This document shows, in pieces, positions 16,673-24,299 of a stretch of DNA of 64,000 bases. A program made the position numbers and the translations under genes. Each line of letters opens with the position of its first letter. The first letter of the stretch is position 1. Under the pieces are notes generated by a model. The model was given only the letters and a program-made list of their open reading frames with translations, was not told where the DNA came from and ran no database searches. This stretch comes from Phenylobacterium sp. (GTDB lineage: Bacteria > Pseudomonadota > Alphaproteobacteria > Caulobacterales > Caulobacteraceae), in the NCBI RefSeq assembly GCF_022402485.1, contig NZ_JAKRSA010000018.1, positions 1 to 64,000 on the forward strand, given 5' to 3'.

Positions 16673-17551
16673 TCAAAGATGGCAGCGGGTTTCAGCAATC
16701 CCGCCTACCCCAAGGCCGGAATAGGCCATGAGGCGTCCGGCCCCGTCGTCGGCGCTTACGAGCCGTCCGCCGCTGTCGGAGATGGAGGTCACAAAGAGCG
16801 TCTTGAGGTCCTCGCCGCCGAAGGCCGGGCAGGAGGGAAAGGGGACGGGGGAGTCCAGAATCTGGTCCAGCTGTCCGTCGGGGGCAAAGCGGGCGATCTT
16901 CTGTGCCTGGACCAGGGCGACCCATAGGAAGCCCTCGGCGTCGACCGTGGCCCCGTCTGGGGCACTTCCCAGGCCGCTGGTGTCGATCAGGTCGCGGCGG
17001 GTGCCCAAGGCACCGGTCTCTTGGTCATATTCATAGGACCAGACCAGGTTGCGCAGGCTGTCGGCGAAATAGAGCACATCGCCGGCCGGGCTGAAGCAGA
17101 TGCTGTTGGAGATCGCCACAGGGTCGGTGGGCAGAACCTGATAGGTCTCGCCGCCGCTGAAGCTGAACAGCTTTCCAATCGGGTTATCGTGGCCCATCAC
17201 CAGGGACCCGGTGATGTAGCGGCCCCGGCGGTCGGTCTTGCCGTCGTTCAGCCGCTCTCCGTCCACCAGTTCGACGGGCCTGACGATCACCTGGCAGGTG
17301 CCGGTGGCGAGGTTCAGCCGGTAGACGCCGTCGGCCAGCCCCGCCAATAGCTCGCCCGGCTGACCCAGGACAATGCTGCCCACCCGGTCAGGCATCGGGA
17401 TGGCCCGCTGGTCTCCCGTGGCGGGGTCATAGCGCCAGACACAAGGGGCGACGGAATCGACCCAATAGAGGAGCTTGGCCTGGGGGTCCCAAAGGGGGGA
17501 CTCCCCCAGCTTGCATCGGCTGTGGCCGATGATGGTCGCGGTGGGGCTCAT
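16673..17551 (-). CDS. SMP-30/gluconolactonase-family lactonase
   Basis: 292 aa beta-propeller hydrolase of the SMP-30 / regucalcin family. Conserved segments are GESPLWDPQAKLLYWVDS, NDGKTDRRGRYITGS, ISNSICFSPAGDVLYFADS, GSAPDGATVDAEGFLWVA and CPAFGGEDLKTLFVTS; these carry the Glu, Asn and Asp ligands of the divalent metal. The family hydrolyses lactones. In a locus with two Baeyer-Villiger-type enzymes this is the natural candidate for opening the lactone. It overlaps the preceding SDR-like gene by 4 bp (ATGA), implying translational coupling. Confidence 0.85.
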   Translation of the reverse strand: MSPTATIIGHSRCKLGESPLWDPQAKLLYWVDSVAPCVWRYDPATGDQRAIPMPDRVGSIVLGQPGELLAGLADGVYRLNLATGTCQVIVRPVELVDGERLNDGKTDRRGRYITGSLVMGHDNPIGKLFSFSGGETYQVLPTDPVAISNSICFSPAGDVLYFADSLRNLVWSYEYDQETGALGTRRDLIDTSGLGSAPDGATVDAEGFLWVALVQAQKIARFAPDGQLDQILDSPVPFPSCPAFGGEDLKTLFVTSISDSGGRLVSADDGAGRLMAYSGLGVGGIAETRCHL

Positions 17552-18177
17552 TGGGCCACCTCCTTTGGCGTCCGGTTGCGGGCTTCGCGCGGCCGCAGGC
17601 TGGCCCCCCGGTTGGCCAGGAAAAGCTCACCGCTGACAGCACCCGCAGCGGGCGAAAGCAGGAACAGGGTCAGGTCGGCCACCTGAGCCAGATGGATTTC
17701 AGGCGGGATGCGGCTCTGGTCATCGGCAAGGTCTGTGGCCACCACATTGGCCCGCAGGCCTCGCCCCATGGTCTCCAGGGCCAGGGCGCGCATCAGGCCG
17801 GCGACTGCCCCGGAGAAGGCCGCCTCATGGGTGCCGCCCCAGGTCCCCAGGTGTCCGCGATGGCCCACATAGACCACCGCCCCGCCGTCGATTACCGCGG
17901 GCGACAGGACCCCCAGGGCATCGAACAGGTCGAGGAATGGCCCAAGGCCAGCTTCCAGATCGGCGTCATCAATCTGCAGGAAATCTGCCCTCGCCTGCGG
18001 CGGGGGGGCCACCACCACCAGGCCCGCCAGGGGCGACTGGGCGACCTGCGCCACGGCCTCAGGATCAGCAAGGCTGATCTGGGCGCTAACCTGGCCAGAG
18101 GCCGCCAGGGCCTGCAGGATCGCCAAGGCTACGGGGCCTTCGCCGGCCACGATGATCTGCGGCTGATCCGGGGTCAT
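17548..18177 (-). CDS. Degenerate SDR-fold protein, probably non-catalytic
   Basis: 209 aa, shorter than a classical SDR. It keeps the general pattern (N-terminal strand IIVAGEGPVALAILQAL, LVVVAPP, FSGAVAGLMRALALETMGRGLRANVVA and a C-terminal GELFLANRG). It lacks the TGxxxGxG cofactor motif, the NNAG motif, and both Tyr and Lys of YxxxK, which are replaced in HEAAFSGA. It may be a partner subunit of the SDR just upstream, with which it overlaps by 4 bp (ATGA), or a decaying duplicate kept by operon coupling. No independent function can be named. Confidence 0.7.
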   Translation of the reverse strand: MTPDQPQIIVAGEGPVALAILQALAASGQVSAQISLADPEAVAQVAQSPLAGLVVVAPPPQARADFLQIDDADLEAGLGPFLDLFDALGVLSPAVIDGGAVVYVGHRGHLGTWGGTHEAAFSGAVAGLMRALALETMGRGLRANVVATDLADDQSRIPPEIHLAQVADLTLFLLSPAAGAVSGELFLANRGASLRPREARNRTPKEVAQ

Positions 18178-18923
18178 AGGGGGGGAACTCCCAGGGCCTT
18201 GCCCCCGTCGGCGAGCAGCACCTGGCCATTCAGAAAGGCGGTGTCTGGCCCCACCAGGGCGGCGACCAGCGCGGCAATGTCTGTTGGGCTGGCCGCATCT
18301 CCGGTGGGCTCCAGGCGCTTCAGCGCTCCGAGCATGTCGCCGAAGTCTTCGATCATCCGGGTGCCCACCAGCCCCGGCGCGACCGCATTGACCCGGATGC
18401 CCCGCCAGCGAAGCTCCACCGCCATGGCCCGGGTCATGGCCACCACCCCGGCCTTTGAGGCGACATAGTGCGCCGCGCCAGCTCCCCCCAGATAGCCCCG
18501 CGAGGCCAGGTTCACGACCCGGCCGCCGGCCGTCATCTTACGCACCGCCTCCTGGGCAACCTTGAAGGCGCCCAGCAGATTGATCTCCATCACCCGGGCG
18601 CACTCGGCGCGGTCCACCTCAGGAATGGGATCTAGGACCCCGCTGACGCCGGCATTGTTGACCAGCACGTCCAGGGCATCGACGCCGTCGAGCACGGCGC
18701 GGATGGCTGTCCGGTCCCGGCAGTCGAGCACTTTTGCGTCCACCGGCAGTCCCGCCGCGCGCCAGGCCTGCGCGGTCTGCGCCAGGGTGGCGGCGTCGGC
18801 GTCGACGGCCAGCACATAGAACCCGTCAGCGGCCAGCCGCTCGACGATGGCGCGGCCGATGCCCTGGGCCGCACCGGTGACAAATGCGAGTTCTGGAGCG
18901 AGTTCGGGGGCGAGTTCGGGCAA
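18174..18923 (-). CDS. Short-chain dehydrogenase/reductase, first gene of the lactonase/ACAD operon
   Basis: 249 aa classical SDR: TGAAQGIG near residues 16-23, LVNNAGVSG, NLASRGYLGGAG with the Ser, YVASK with Tyr and Lys, and the NAVAPGLVGTRM stretch. The start codon at 18923 is TTG, supported by AGAGGA 7 nt upstream; no ATG lies nearby in frame. Residues 2-13 are three copies of PELA, encoded by a 12-bp tandem repeat. It heads the operon SDR, SDR-like, lactonase, acyl-CoA dehydrogenase pair, whose promoter carries a perfect regulon dyad 82 bp upstream. Confidence 0.88.
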   Translation of the reverse strand: MPELAPELAPELAFVTGAAQGIGRAIVERLAADGFYVLAVDADAATLAQTAQAWRAAGLPVDAKVLDCRDRTAIRAVLDGVDALDVLVNNAGVSGVLDPIPEVDRAECARVMEINLLGAFKVAQEAVRKMTAGGRVVNLASRGYLGGAGAAHYVASKAGVVAMTRAMAVELRWRGIRVNAVAPGLVGTRMIEDFGDMLGALKRLEPTGDAASPTDIAALVAALVGPDTAFLNGQVLLADGGKALGVPPL

Positions 18924-19004
18924 GTCCCGGTCCTCTTCTGTGGTCGTCCCACAAGAGCGGGAATCCCCATCCCTGCGGACTCTCCCCTGGCTCAGGGCAC
19001 GCTA

Positions 19005-19018
19005 ATCACAGTTGTGAT
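19005..19018. promoter_or_regulatory. Operator-like dyad ATCAC-AGTT-GTGAT (regulon site 5)
   Basis: Perfect ten-position match, located between the end of the Old Yellow Enzyme gene and the five-gene operon starting at 18923 (82 bp). It separates two same-strand genes into separately controlled units. Confidence 0.72.
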
Positions 19019-19023
19019 GTGGC

Positions 19024-20130
19024 TTATGAAAGGGTCTGCAGGGCTGCCCGGGAAAAGCCCACCAGCTGGTCATTCTGGCCGTTCTGCACCTTGGCCACCC
19101 ATTGCGGATCAGCCAGCAGCGCCCGGCCGATGCCCACCAGATCAAAGTCTCCCCGGGCCAGCAGGGTTTCCAGCCGGTCCAGGGCGCTGGCTTCGGAAAT
19201 GTCCTGACCCTCCCGCAGGGAGGCGACCACGTCCGAGCCCAGACCCACAGAGCCCACGGTCATCACCGGGCGTCCGCCGAGCTTTCGGGTCCAGCCGGCC
19301 AGGTTCAGGTCAGAGCCCCCGAACTCCGCATCCCAGAACCGCCGCTGAGAGCAGTCAAAGATATCAACCCCGGCATCCACCAGCGGCTCCAGGAACGCGG
19401 CCAGATCCTCCGGCGTGGCAAACAGCCGGGCGCTGTAGTCCACCTGCTTGAACTGAGAGAACCGGAACAGGATCGGGAAGCTCGCGGTGGTGGCCCTCCG
19501 ACAGGCCCGCACCACCTCGGTGGCGAAGGTCAGCCTGCGCTGGAAGTCGCCCCCATACCGGTCGGTCCGGGCATTGGTCGGTGCCCAAAGGAACTGGTCG
19601 ATCAGATAACCGTGGGCGCCGTGGATCTCGATCCCGTCAGCGCCGATCTCCAGGGCGGCCCGGGCTGAGCGGGCATAGGCGGCGATGATGTCGGCGATCT
19701 GGCGCTCGGTGGCCGGCTCACCGAACGGGGCACCGGGCTGGTAAATTCCGGACGGCGAGACCGAGGGCAGATCCGGCGAAGGCGGAGTCTCCGTCAGGCT
19801 GCGATGGCCGCCCACATGCCAGAGTTGCGGAATAAACGCGGCCCCGGCGGCCTTTACCTGGGCGGCGATGTCCCGCCAGACGGGCAAGGCGTCCCCGTAG
19901 AAGATCGGGATATCGGCATGGTCCACCGCCACCGGATGGTCGATGGCCACGCCCTCGGTGATGATGGCGCCGACCCCGGCCTCTGCCCGGCGGACATAAT
20001 AGGCCGCGACTTCGGCTGTGGGGATGCCCCCTGGCGAGAAGCGCCGGGTCATGGGCGACATCACGGTCCGGTTGCGCAGCGCCAGGCCAGCGACGGTGAC
20101 GGGATCAAAGAGGGTCGCGGCCACAGGCAT
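19024..20130 (-). CDS. NADH:flavin oxidoreductase / Old Yellow Enzyme family ene-reductase
   Basis: 368 aa TIM-barrel flavoprotein with FMN contacts. Key segments: NRTVMSPMTRRFSPGG near residues 20-35, PQLWHVGGH, the substrate-binding HGAHGYLIDQFLWAPTNARTD (a His-x2-His pair as in this family), and the phosphate-binding VGSVGL and GIGRALLADPQW near the C-terminus. No 4Fe-4S extension of the 2,4-dienoyl-CoA reductase type is present, so it is a single-domain ene-reductase. It could reduce the C=C bond of an enone before the Baeyer-Villiger step. It is divergent from the acyl-CoA ligase, and two regulon dyads lie between them. Confidence 0.9.
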   Translation of the reverse strand: MPVAATLFDPVTVAGLALRNRTVMSPMTRRFSPGGIPTAEVAAYYVRRAEAGVGAIITEGVAIDHPVAVDHADIPIFYGDALPVWRDIAAQVKAAGAAFIPQLWHVGGHRSLTETPPSPDLPSVSPSGIYQPGAPFGEPATERQIADIIAAYARSARAALEIGADGIEIHGAHGYLIDQFLWAPTNARTDRYGGDFQRRLTFATEVVRACRRATTASFPILFRFSQFKQVDYSARLFATPEDLAAFLEPLVDAGVDIFDCSQRRFWDAEFGGSDLNLAGWTRKLGGRPVMTVGSVGLGSDVVASLREGQDISEASALDRLETLLARGDFDLVGIGRALLADPQWVAKVQNGQNDQLVGFSRAALQTLS

Positions 20131-20205
20131 TCCTTTCGTTGCGGACGCGCCACCTTGGCGCCCCCGCCCTGGCCGTGGCCCTGCCCCAGACGGGGCCCCG
20201 GCAAA

Positions 20206-20219
20206 ATCATGTGCGTGAT
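20206..20219. promoter_or_regulatory. Operator-like dyad ATCAT-GTGC-GTGAT (regulon site 6)
   Basis: Nine of ten arm positions match. It lies 76 bp from the ene-reductase start (20130) and forms a pair with the next site, centre to centre 26 bp. Confidence 0.65.
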
Positions 20220-20231
20220 GACGCTGCGCCT

Positions 20232-20245
20232 ATCACCCACGTGAT
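20232..20245. promoter_or_regulatory. Operator-like dyad ATCAC-CCAC-GTGAT (regulon site 7)
   Basis: Perfect match, 80 bp from the acyl-CoA ligase start (20325). With site 6 it gives each of the two divergent promoters its own dyad at the usual distance. Confidence 0.72.
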
Positions 20246-20324
20246 TTCTCGTTGCTGCGGAGGTGGTGGGCCGGGGGCGCCCGAGGGGTCCGGTAGAACG
20301 GACTGACGATCCTCGGAGCCTGAT

Positions 20325-21923
20325 ATGGACTGGAATTACGGAGACATCCTGGACGCCGTCGCACGGGTTGTGCCGCCGGACCGTCCCGCCCTGATCTGGG
20401 GCGATGACATCGTCACCTGGGCGGACTTCGACCGGCGCACCAATAATGTCGCCGCCAAGCTGGTCGACCTGGACTTCAAGCCAGACGATCGCATTGCGAT
20501 CCTCTGCCGCAACCACCCGGCCTATATGGAATTCCTGGTGGCCGGGGTGAAGGCGCGGCTGCTGACGGTCAATCTGAACTACCGCTACACCGCCGAGGAG
20601 ATCGCCTACGTCCTCAAGGATTGCGGGGCCACCGGCCTTTTCTACCAGGACTCCTATGAGCCGCTGCTGCCGGCCCTGCGCGCGTTGCTGCCCTCGGTGG
20701 CGACCTGGGTGCGTATCGAGTCTGACCGCAAGTCCGCTCCGGCGGGTGACGGGGTGTTGAGCTATGAGGCCATGGCCACGGCCGGTGAGGGTGCCCCTCT
20801 GACGATCAAGCGCTCCTGGCAGGACGGCTACCTGCTCTACACGGGGGGCACCACGGGCAAGCCCAAGGGGGTGCACTGGCCCCTGGGCCAGGCCCGCCGG
20901 GTTCAGCTGGAATCCCCGCTGATCCTCAAGGTGCCGACCTCCATGGAGGAGCACGCCGAGATGGTGCGCGCCAATCCTGCGCCCAGCCGGATCATTCCGG
21001 CCTGTCCGCTGATGCATGGCTCCGGCAGCAATGCGGCCATGGGCGATCTTCTCAATGGCGGCACGGCCATCATCCTCACCCAGGATCGTTTCGATGCCGA
21101 TGAGCTCTGGCGGGCTGCCGAGCGCCATGGTGCCACCCGGGTGGCCATTGTCGGCGACGTGTTTGCCAAGCCGATGCTGAAAGCCCTGGAGGACAATCCC
21201 GGCGGCTATGATCTGTCGACCATGAAGGCGATCAGTTCCGCCGGCCTGACCTGGACCAAGGAGGTCAAGGAAGGCCTGGTGCGCCAGCTGCCCCAACTGA
21301 GCCTCGTGGACATCCTGGGCGCCTCGGAAGCCTCTGGCCTGGGCTACTCGGTGGCCAAGGCCGGTCATGTGCCCGAGACCGGTATCTTTGACGCCGCCCC
21401 CAGCACTGTCCTGATCGACGCCGACAGCGGAACCGTTTTGCCCAAGGACCAGCCGGTGGAGGGCTTCCTGGCGCGCAGCGGTCCCATGGCCCTGGGCTAT
21501 TATGGGGATCCCGACAAGACGGCGGCCACCTATCGGGTGATTGATGGCGTCCGTTACGCCGTGCCCGGGGACTTCGCCCGCTGGCTGCCGCCCAATCAGT
21601 TCATGCTCATCGGGCGGGGCAACCTCTCCATCAACACCGGCGGCGAGAAGGTCTTCCCTGAGGAGGTCGAAGAGGCGCTGAAGCTGCAGCCCGGAGTCAT
21701 CGACGCCCTGGTGGTGGGTCGGCCTGACGAGAAGTGGGGCAAGATCGTCGTGGCCATCGTCAAGGCCGATGCCGCCTTCAACGAGGCCGAGGTCCGGCGG
21801 GGCCTGTCCCAGTCGCTCTCCAGCTACAAGCATCCCAAGACGTTCATCTTCGTCGACGAGGTGCCCCGGCACGAGAGCGGCAAGGCCGACTACCGATCCG
21901 CCAACGCTCTGGCGGTGGTCTGA
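20325..21923 (+). CDS. Acyl-CoA synthetase (ANL superfamily)
   Basis: 532 aa. Motifs: the P-loop YTGGTTGKPKGVHW near residues 168-181, the adenylate region DILGASEASGLGYS, the hinge aspartate in AVPGDFARW, GRGNLSINTGGEKVFPEEVEEAL, and the C-terminal lysine in RHESGKADY. It resembles acyl-CoA synthetases linked to sterol and terpenoid side-chain degradation more than housekeeping FadD, but substrate cannot be read from sequence. It forms CoA thioesters from carboxylic acids with ATP. Its own regulon dyad lies 80 bp upstream; the second monooxygenase follows behind a further dyad. Confidence 0.9.
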   Translation: MDWNYGDILDAVARVVPPDRPALIWGDDIVTWADFDRRTNNVAAKLVDLDFKPDDRIAILCRNHPAYMEFLVAGVKARLLTVNLNYRYTAEEIAYVLKDCGATGLFYQDSYEPLLPALRALLPSVATWVRIESDRKSAPAGDGVLSYEAMATAGEGAPLTIKRSWQDGYLLYTGGTTGKPKGVHWPLGQARRVQLESPLILKVPTSMEEHAEMVRANPAPSRIIPACPLMHGSGSNAAMGDLLNGGTAIILTQDRFDADELWRAAERHGATRVAIVGDVFAKPMLKALEDNPGGYDLSTMKAISSAGLTWTKEVKEGLVRQLPQLSLVDILGASEASGLGYSVAKAGHVPETGIFDAAPSTVLIDADSGTVLPKDQPVEGFLARSGPMALGYYGDPDKTAATYRVIDGVRYAVPGDFARWLPPNQFMLIGRGNLSINTGGEKVFPEEVEEALKLQPGVIDALVVGRPDEKWGKIVVAIVKADAAFNEAEVRRGLSQSLSSYKHPKTFIFVDEVPRHESGKADYRSANALAVV

Positions 21924-21968
21924 CCCTGGAGAGGGGCAGGGCCAGGCGCCGGTCGCCTGGCCCGGTTC

Positions 21969-21982
21969 CTCACATGCGTGAT
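21969..21982. promoter_or_regulatory. Operator-like dyad CTCAC-ATGC-GTGAT (regulon site 8)
   Basis: Nine of ten arm positions match; 84 bp before the second monooxygenase start. Followed by GTTTG exactly as site 1 before the first monooxygenase, so both paralogues kept the same promoter layout. Confidence 0.68.
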
Positions 21983-22065
21983 GTTTGGTCTGGCCGGCCT
22001 GCTGGCTTGGACCCCTGGGGACCCACCCCGGAAACTGCCTGGGAACCACTTCGCGGAGACCCCCG

Positions 22066-23730
22066 ATGACCACGGCCACCCCTTCCAGCATCCTTGATCA
22101 AAAGCGCTACGACGTGATCGTGGTCGGCGCCGGATTTGGCGGGATGTACGCCGTTCACCGCTTCCGGGAGATGGGACTCTCCGTCCTGGGGGTTGAGGCT
22201 GGCGGCGATGTGGGCGGGGTCTGGTACTGGAACCGCTATCCGGGCGCCCGCTGCGACCTCATGAGCCTGGACTATTCCTATTCCTTCTCGCCGGAGATCG
22301 AGCAGGCCTGGACCTGGACAGAACAGTTCGCCGCCCAGCCGGAAATCCTGGCCTATGCCAACTTTGTGGCCGACCGTCTGGCCCTGCGCGATCTCTATGC
22401 CTTCAATACCCGGGTGGTCCGCGCCGACTTCATTAAAGCGCGCAATCTCTGGCGCCTGGAACTGGACCAGGGTCAGGTTCTGGAGACGACCTACTGCGTG
22501 ATGGCCACCGGCCCCCTGTCCATCCCCAAGGGTGTGCCCTTTGAAGGTGCCGCGGATTTCCAGGGCGAGATCTATCTGGCCGCCAAGTGGCCCCAAGAGG
22601 AGGTCAGCTTCGCCGGCAAGCGGGTCGGTCTGGTGGGCACCGGCTCCACTGGCATCCAGATCGTCCCAGAGGTCGCCAAGACCGCCGCCGAACTGGTGGT
22701 CTTCCAGCGCACCCCCAGCTTCACCATGCCCATGCGCAATGTGCCCATCGATCCGGACTACGCCGCCGAGATCAAGCGCAACTATGCCGGCATGCGCCAG
22801 GGCGCGCGCAACAGCGCCATTGGTGGGGTGCGTCCCCAGTCCACGCGGCCGTTCTTCAGCGTGGCCCCGGCCCAGCGTCTGGCCTTGATGGAAGACGCCT
22901 GGAAGCAGGGTGGGCTGGCCTTCCTCGGTACCTTCGCCGATCTGCTGACCAATGCTGAGGCCAATGAACAGGTAGCTGAGTTTGTGCGCGGCAAGATCAG
23001 CGAGGTGGTCAAGGACCCCGAGACCGCCGAGAAGCTCAAGCCCCGCGGCTACCCGATCTTCGCCCGCCGGCCGTGCCTGGACACCGGCTATTACGAGGCC
23101 TTCAACGCCCCCCATGTGCGGCTGCACGACTGCCTGAGCGATCCCATTGATCGCCTGTCGCCAGCGGGGATCAAGACGGCGGCCGGGGAGGTGGAACTGG
23201 ACGTGCTGATCTTCGCCACCGGCTATGACGGGCTGACCGGCGCTCTTCTGAACCTGGAGGTCACCGGCCGCGAGGGGCTGAGGTTGCGCGATGTCTGGCA
23301 GGACGGTCCGGTTTCGCACCTGGGCCTGATGGTCGCGGGCTTCCCCAACTTCTTCACCGTCGCAGGTCCTAATGGACCCGCCGCCCTGGCCAATCTGATC
23401 CTGCTCGACCAGCAGAATGTGGACTGGATCGTCGAGGCGATCGAACACATGCGCCGCCACCAGCTGACGGCCATGGAGCCCAGCCCCGCGGCTCAGGAGG
23501 CCTGGCTGGAGACCATTCAGGCCCTGGCCCAGCTGACCCTCGTGAGCAAGGCCAACACCTGGTACACCGGCGGCAACATCGCCGGGAAGCCCCGGGGCCT
23601 CAGCATGTATACCGGCGGGTATCTGCGCTATGCCGAGGCCTGTCGCCTGGCGGCGGAAACCTACGACGCCTTCCAGTTCCAGAGCCTGGCGAAGCCGGCC
23701 GAAAAGCGGGCGTCGGAATTGGCTCAATAG
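22066..23730 (+). CDS. Flavin-dependent Baeyer-Villiger-type monooxygenase (second paralogue)
   Basis: 554 aa. FAD motif GAGFGG (21-26), GGVWYWNRYPGARCD (about 50-64), NADPH motif GTGSTG and a late ATGYD. The BVMO fingerprint at 165-176 reads F-Q-G-x3-L-x3-W-P, with Leu171 replacing the His; the first paralogue has Arg there. The two proteins are alike over their full length, including SLDYSY, EQAWTWTE, EILAYANFVAD and NTWYTGGNI near the C-terminus. The start at 22066 is preceded by CGGAGA; the ATG at 21985 would run through the promoter. Convergent with an SnoaL-like gene, repeating the layout at 278-2489. Confidence 0.88.
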   Translation: MTTATPSSILDQKRYDVIVVGAGFGGMYAVHRFREMGLSVLGVEAGGDVGGVWYWNRYPGARCDLMSLDYSYSFSPEIEQAWTWTEQFAAQPEILAYANFVADRLALRDLYAFNTRVVRADFIKARNLWRLELDQGQVLETTYCVMATGPLSIPKGVPFEGAADFQGEIYLAAKWPQEEVSFAGKRVGLVGTGSTGIQIVPEVAKTAAELVVFQRTPSFTMPMRNVPIDPDYAAEIKRNYAGMRQGARNSAIGGVRPQSTRPFFSVAPAQRLALMEDAWKQGGLAFLGTFADLLTNAEANEQVAEFVRGKISEVVKDPETAEKLKPRGYPIFARRPCLDTGYYEAFNAPHVRLHDCLSDPIDRLSPAGIKTAAGEVELDVLIFATGYDGLTGALLNLEVTGREGLRLRDVWQDGPVSHLGLMVAGFPNFFTVAGPNGPAALANLILLDQQNVDWIVEAIEHMRRHQLTAMEPSPAAQEAWLETIQALAQLTLVSKANTWYTGGNIAGKPRGLSMYTGGYLRYAEACRLAAETYDAFQFQSLAKPAEKRASELAQ

Positions 23731-23783
23731 GGCCCTTTCGACGCCGAAATGCGCACATAACAGCTCGAAATACCCCCCCCGTT

Positions 23784-24299
23784 TCAGGGGCCTTGACGGG
23801 TCAGGTGGGCATAGAGCGGGTCGTCTGGGAACCGTCCACCGTTCAGGAGCGGGCTCCGGCCAGGGGTCGGCACCCTCCGCTCGAACCAGTCATAGACCAC
23901 CAGTCGCCGGGCGATCCGCCACTCACCATTGCGGGCCTCGAACAGGTCGAGATAGCGGCCGCACAGATGGTCCACCACCAGCCCCGCCTCAGGATCGCGC
24001 CGTCGCTGCAGGGAGGTGAACAGGGCCTCTGTCACCGCCTGGTCCCCCCGCAGGTCGATCATGACATTGCTGATCTGGTGGGCGCAGGCCTCGAAGCTGT
24101 CGCGCAGCTTCAACCCCCATTCGACAAAGGCGTCTGCGGTGCCATCGAAGCTGGCATGACGCTCGGTGGCGTCGGGCCAGTAGACCGAGCGCAGCAGGGC
24201 CTCATCGGCCCGGTCCACTGCCCGGTGATAGCGAGCAAGGCAGGCCCGGATGGCGACCCGGTCCGCGAGGCCTTGGGCGTCGGGACCTGTGGGCATCAT
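23784..24299 (-). CDS. NTF2-like / SnoaL-type protein (second paralogue)
   Basis: 171 aa, paralogous to the protein at 1968: it shares the LxRYHRAVDRAD helix, YWPDATERHASFDG, HQISNVMID, HLCGRYLDLFEARNGEWRIA and YDW. The longer open frame to 24935 is a shadow of the transporter gene. The start at 24299 overlaps the transporter stop codon as ATGA, so the two are translationally coupled; an ATG one codon downstream (24296) is equally readable. A dehydratase, isomerase or hydrolase-like role on the catabolic intermediate is inferred from fold and context only. Confidence 0.82.
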   Translation of the reverse strand: MMPTGPDAQGLADRVAIRACLARYHRAVDRADEALLRSVYWPDATERHASFDGTADAFVEWGLKLRDSFEACAHQISNVMIDLRGDQAVTEALFTSLQRRRDPEAGLVVDHLCGRYLDLFEARNGEWRIARRLVVYDWFERRVPTPGRSPLLNGGRFPDDPLYAHLTRQGP

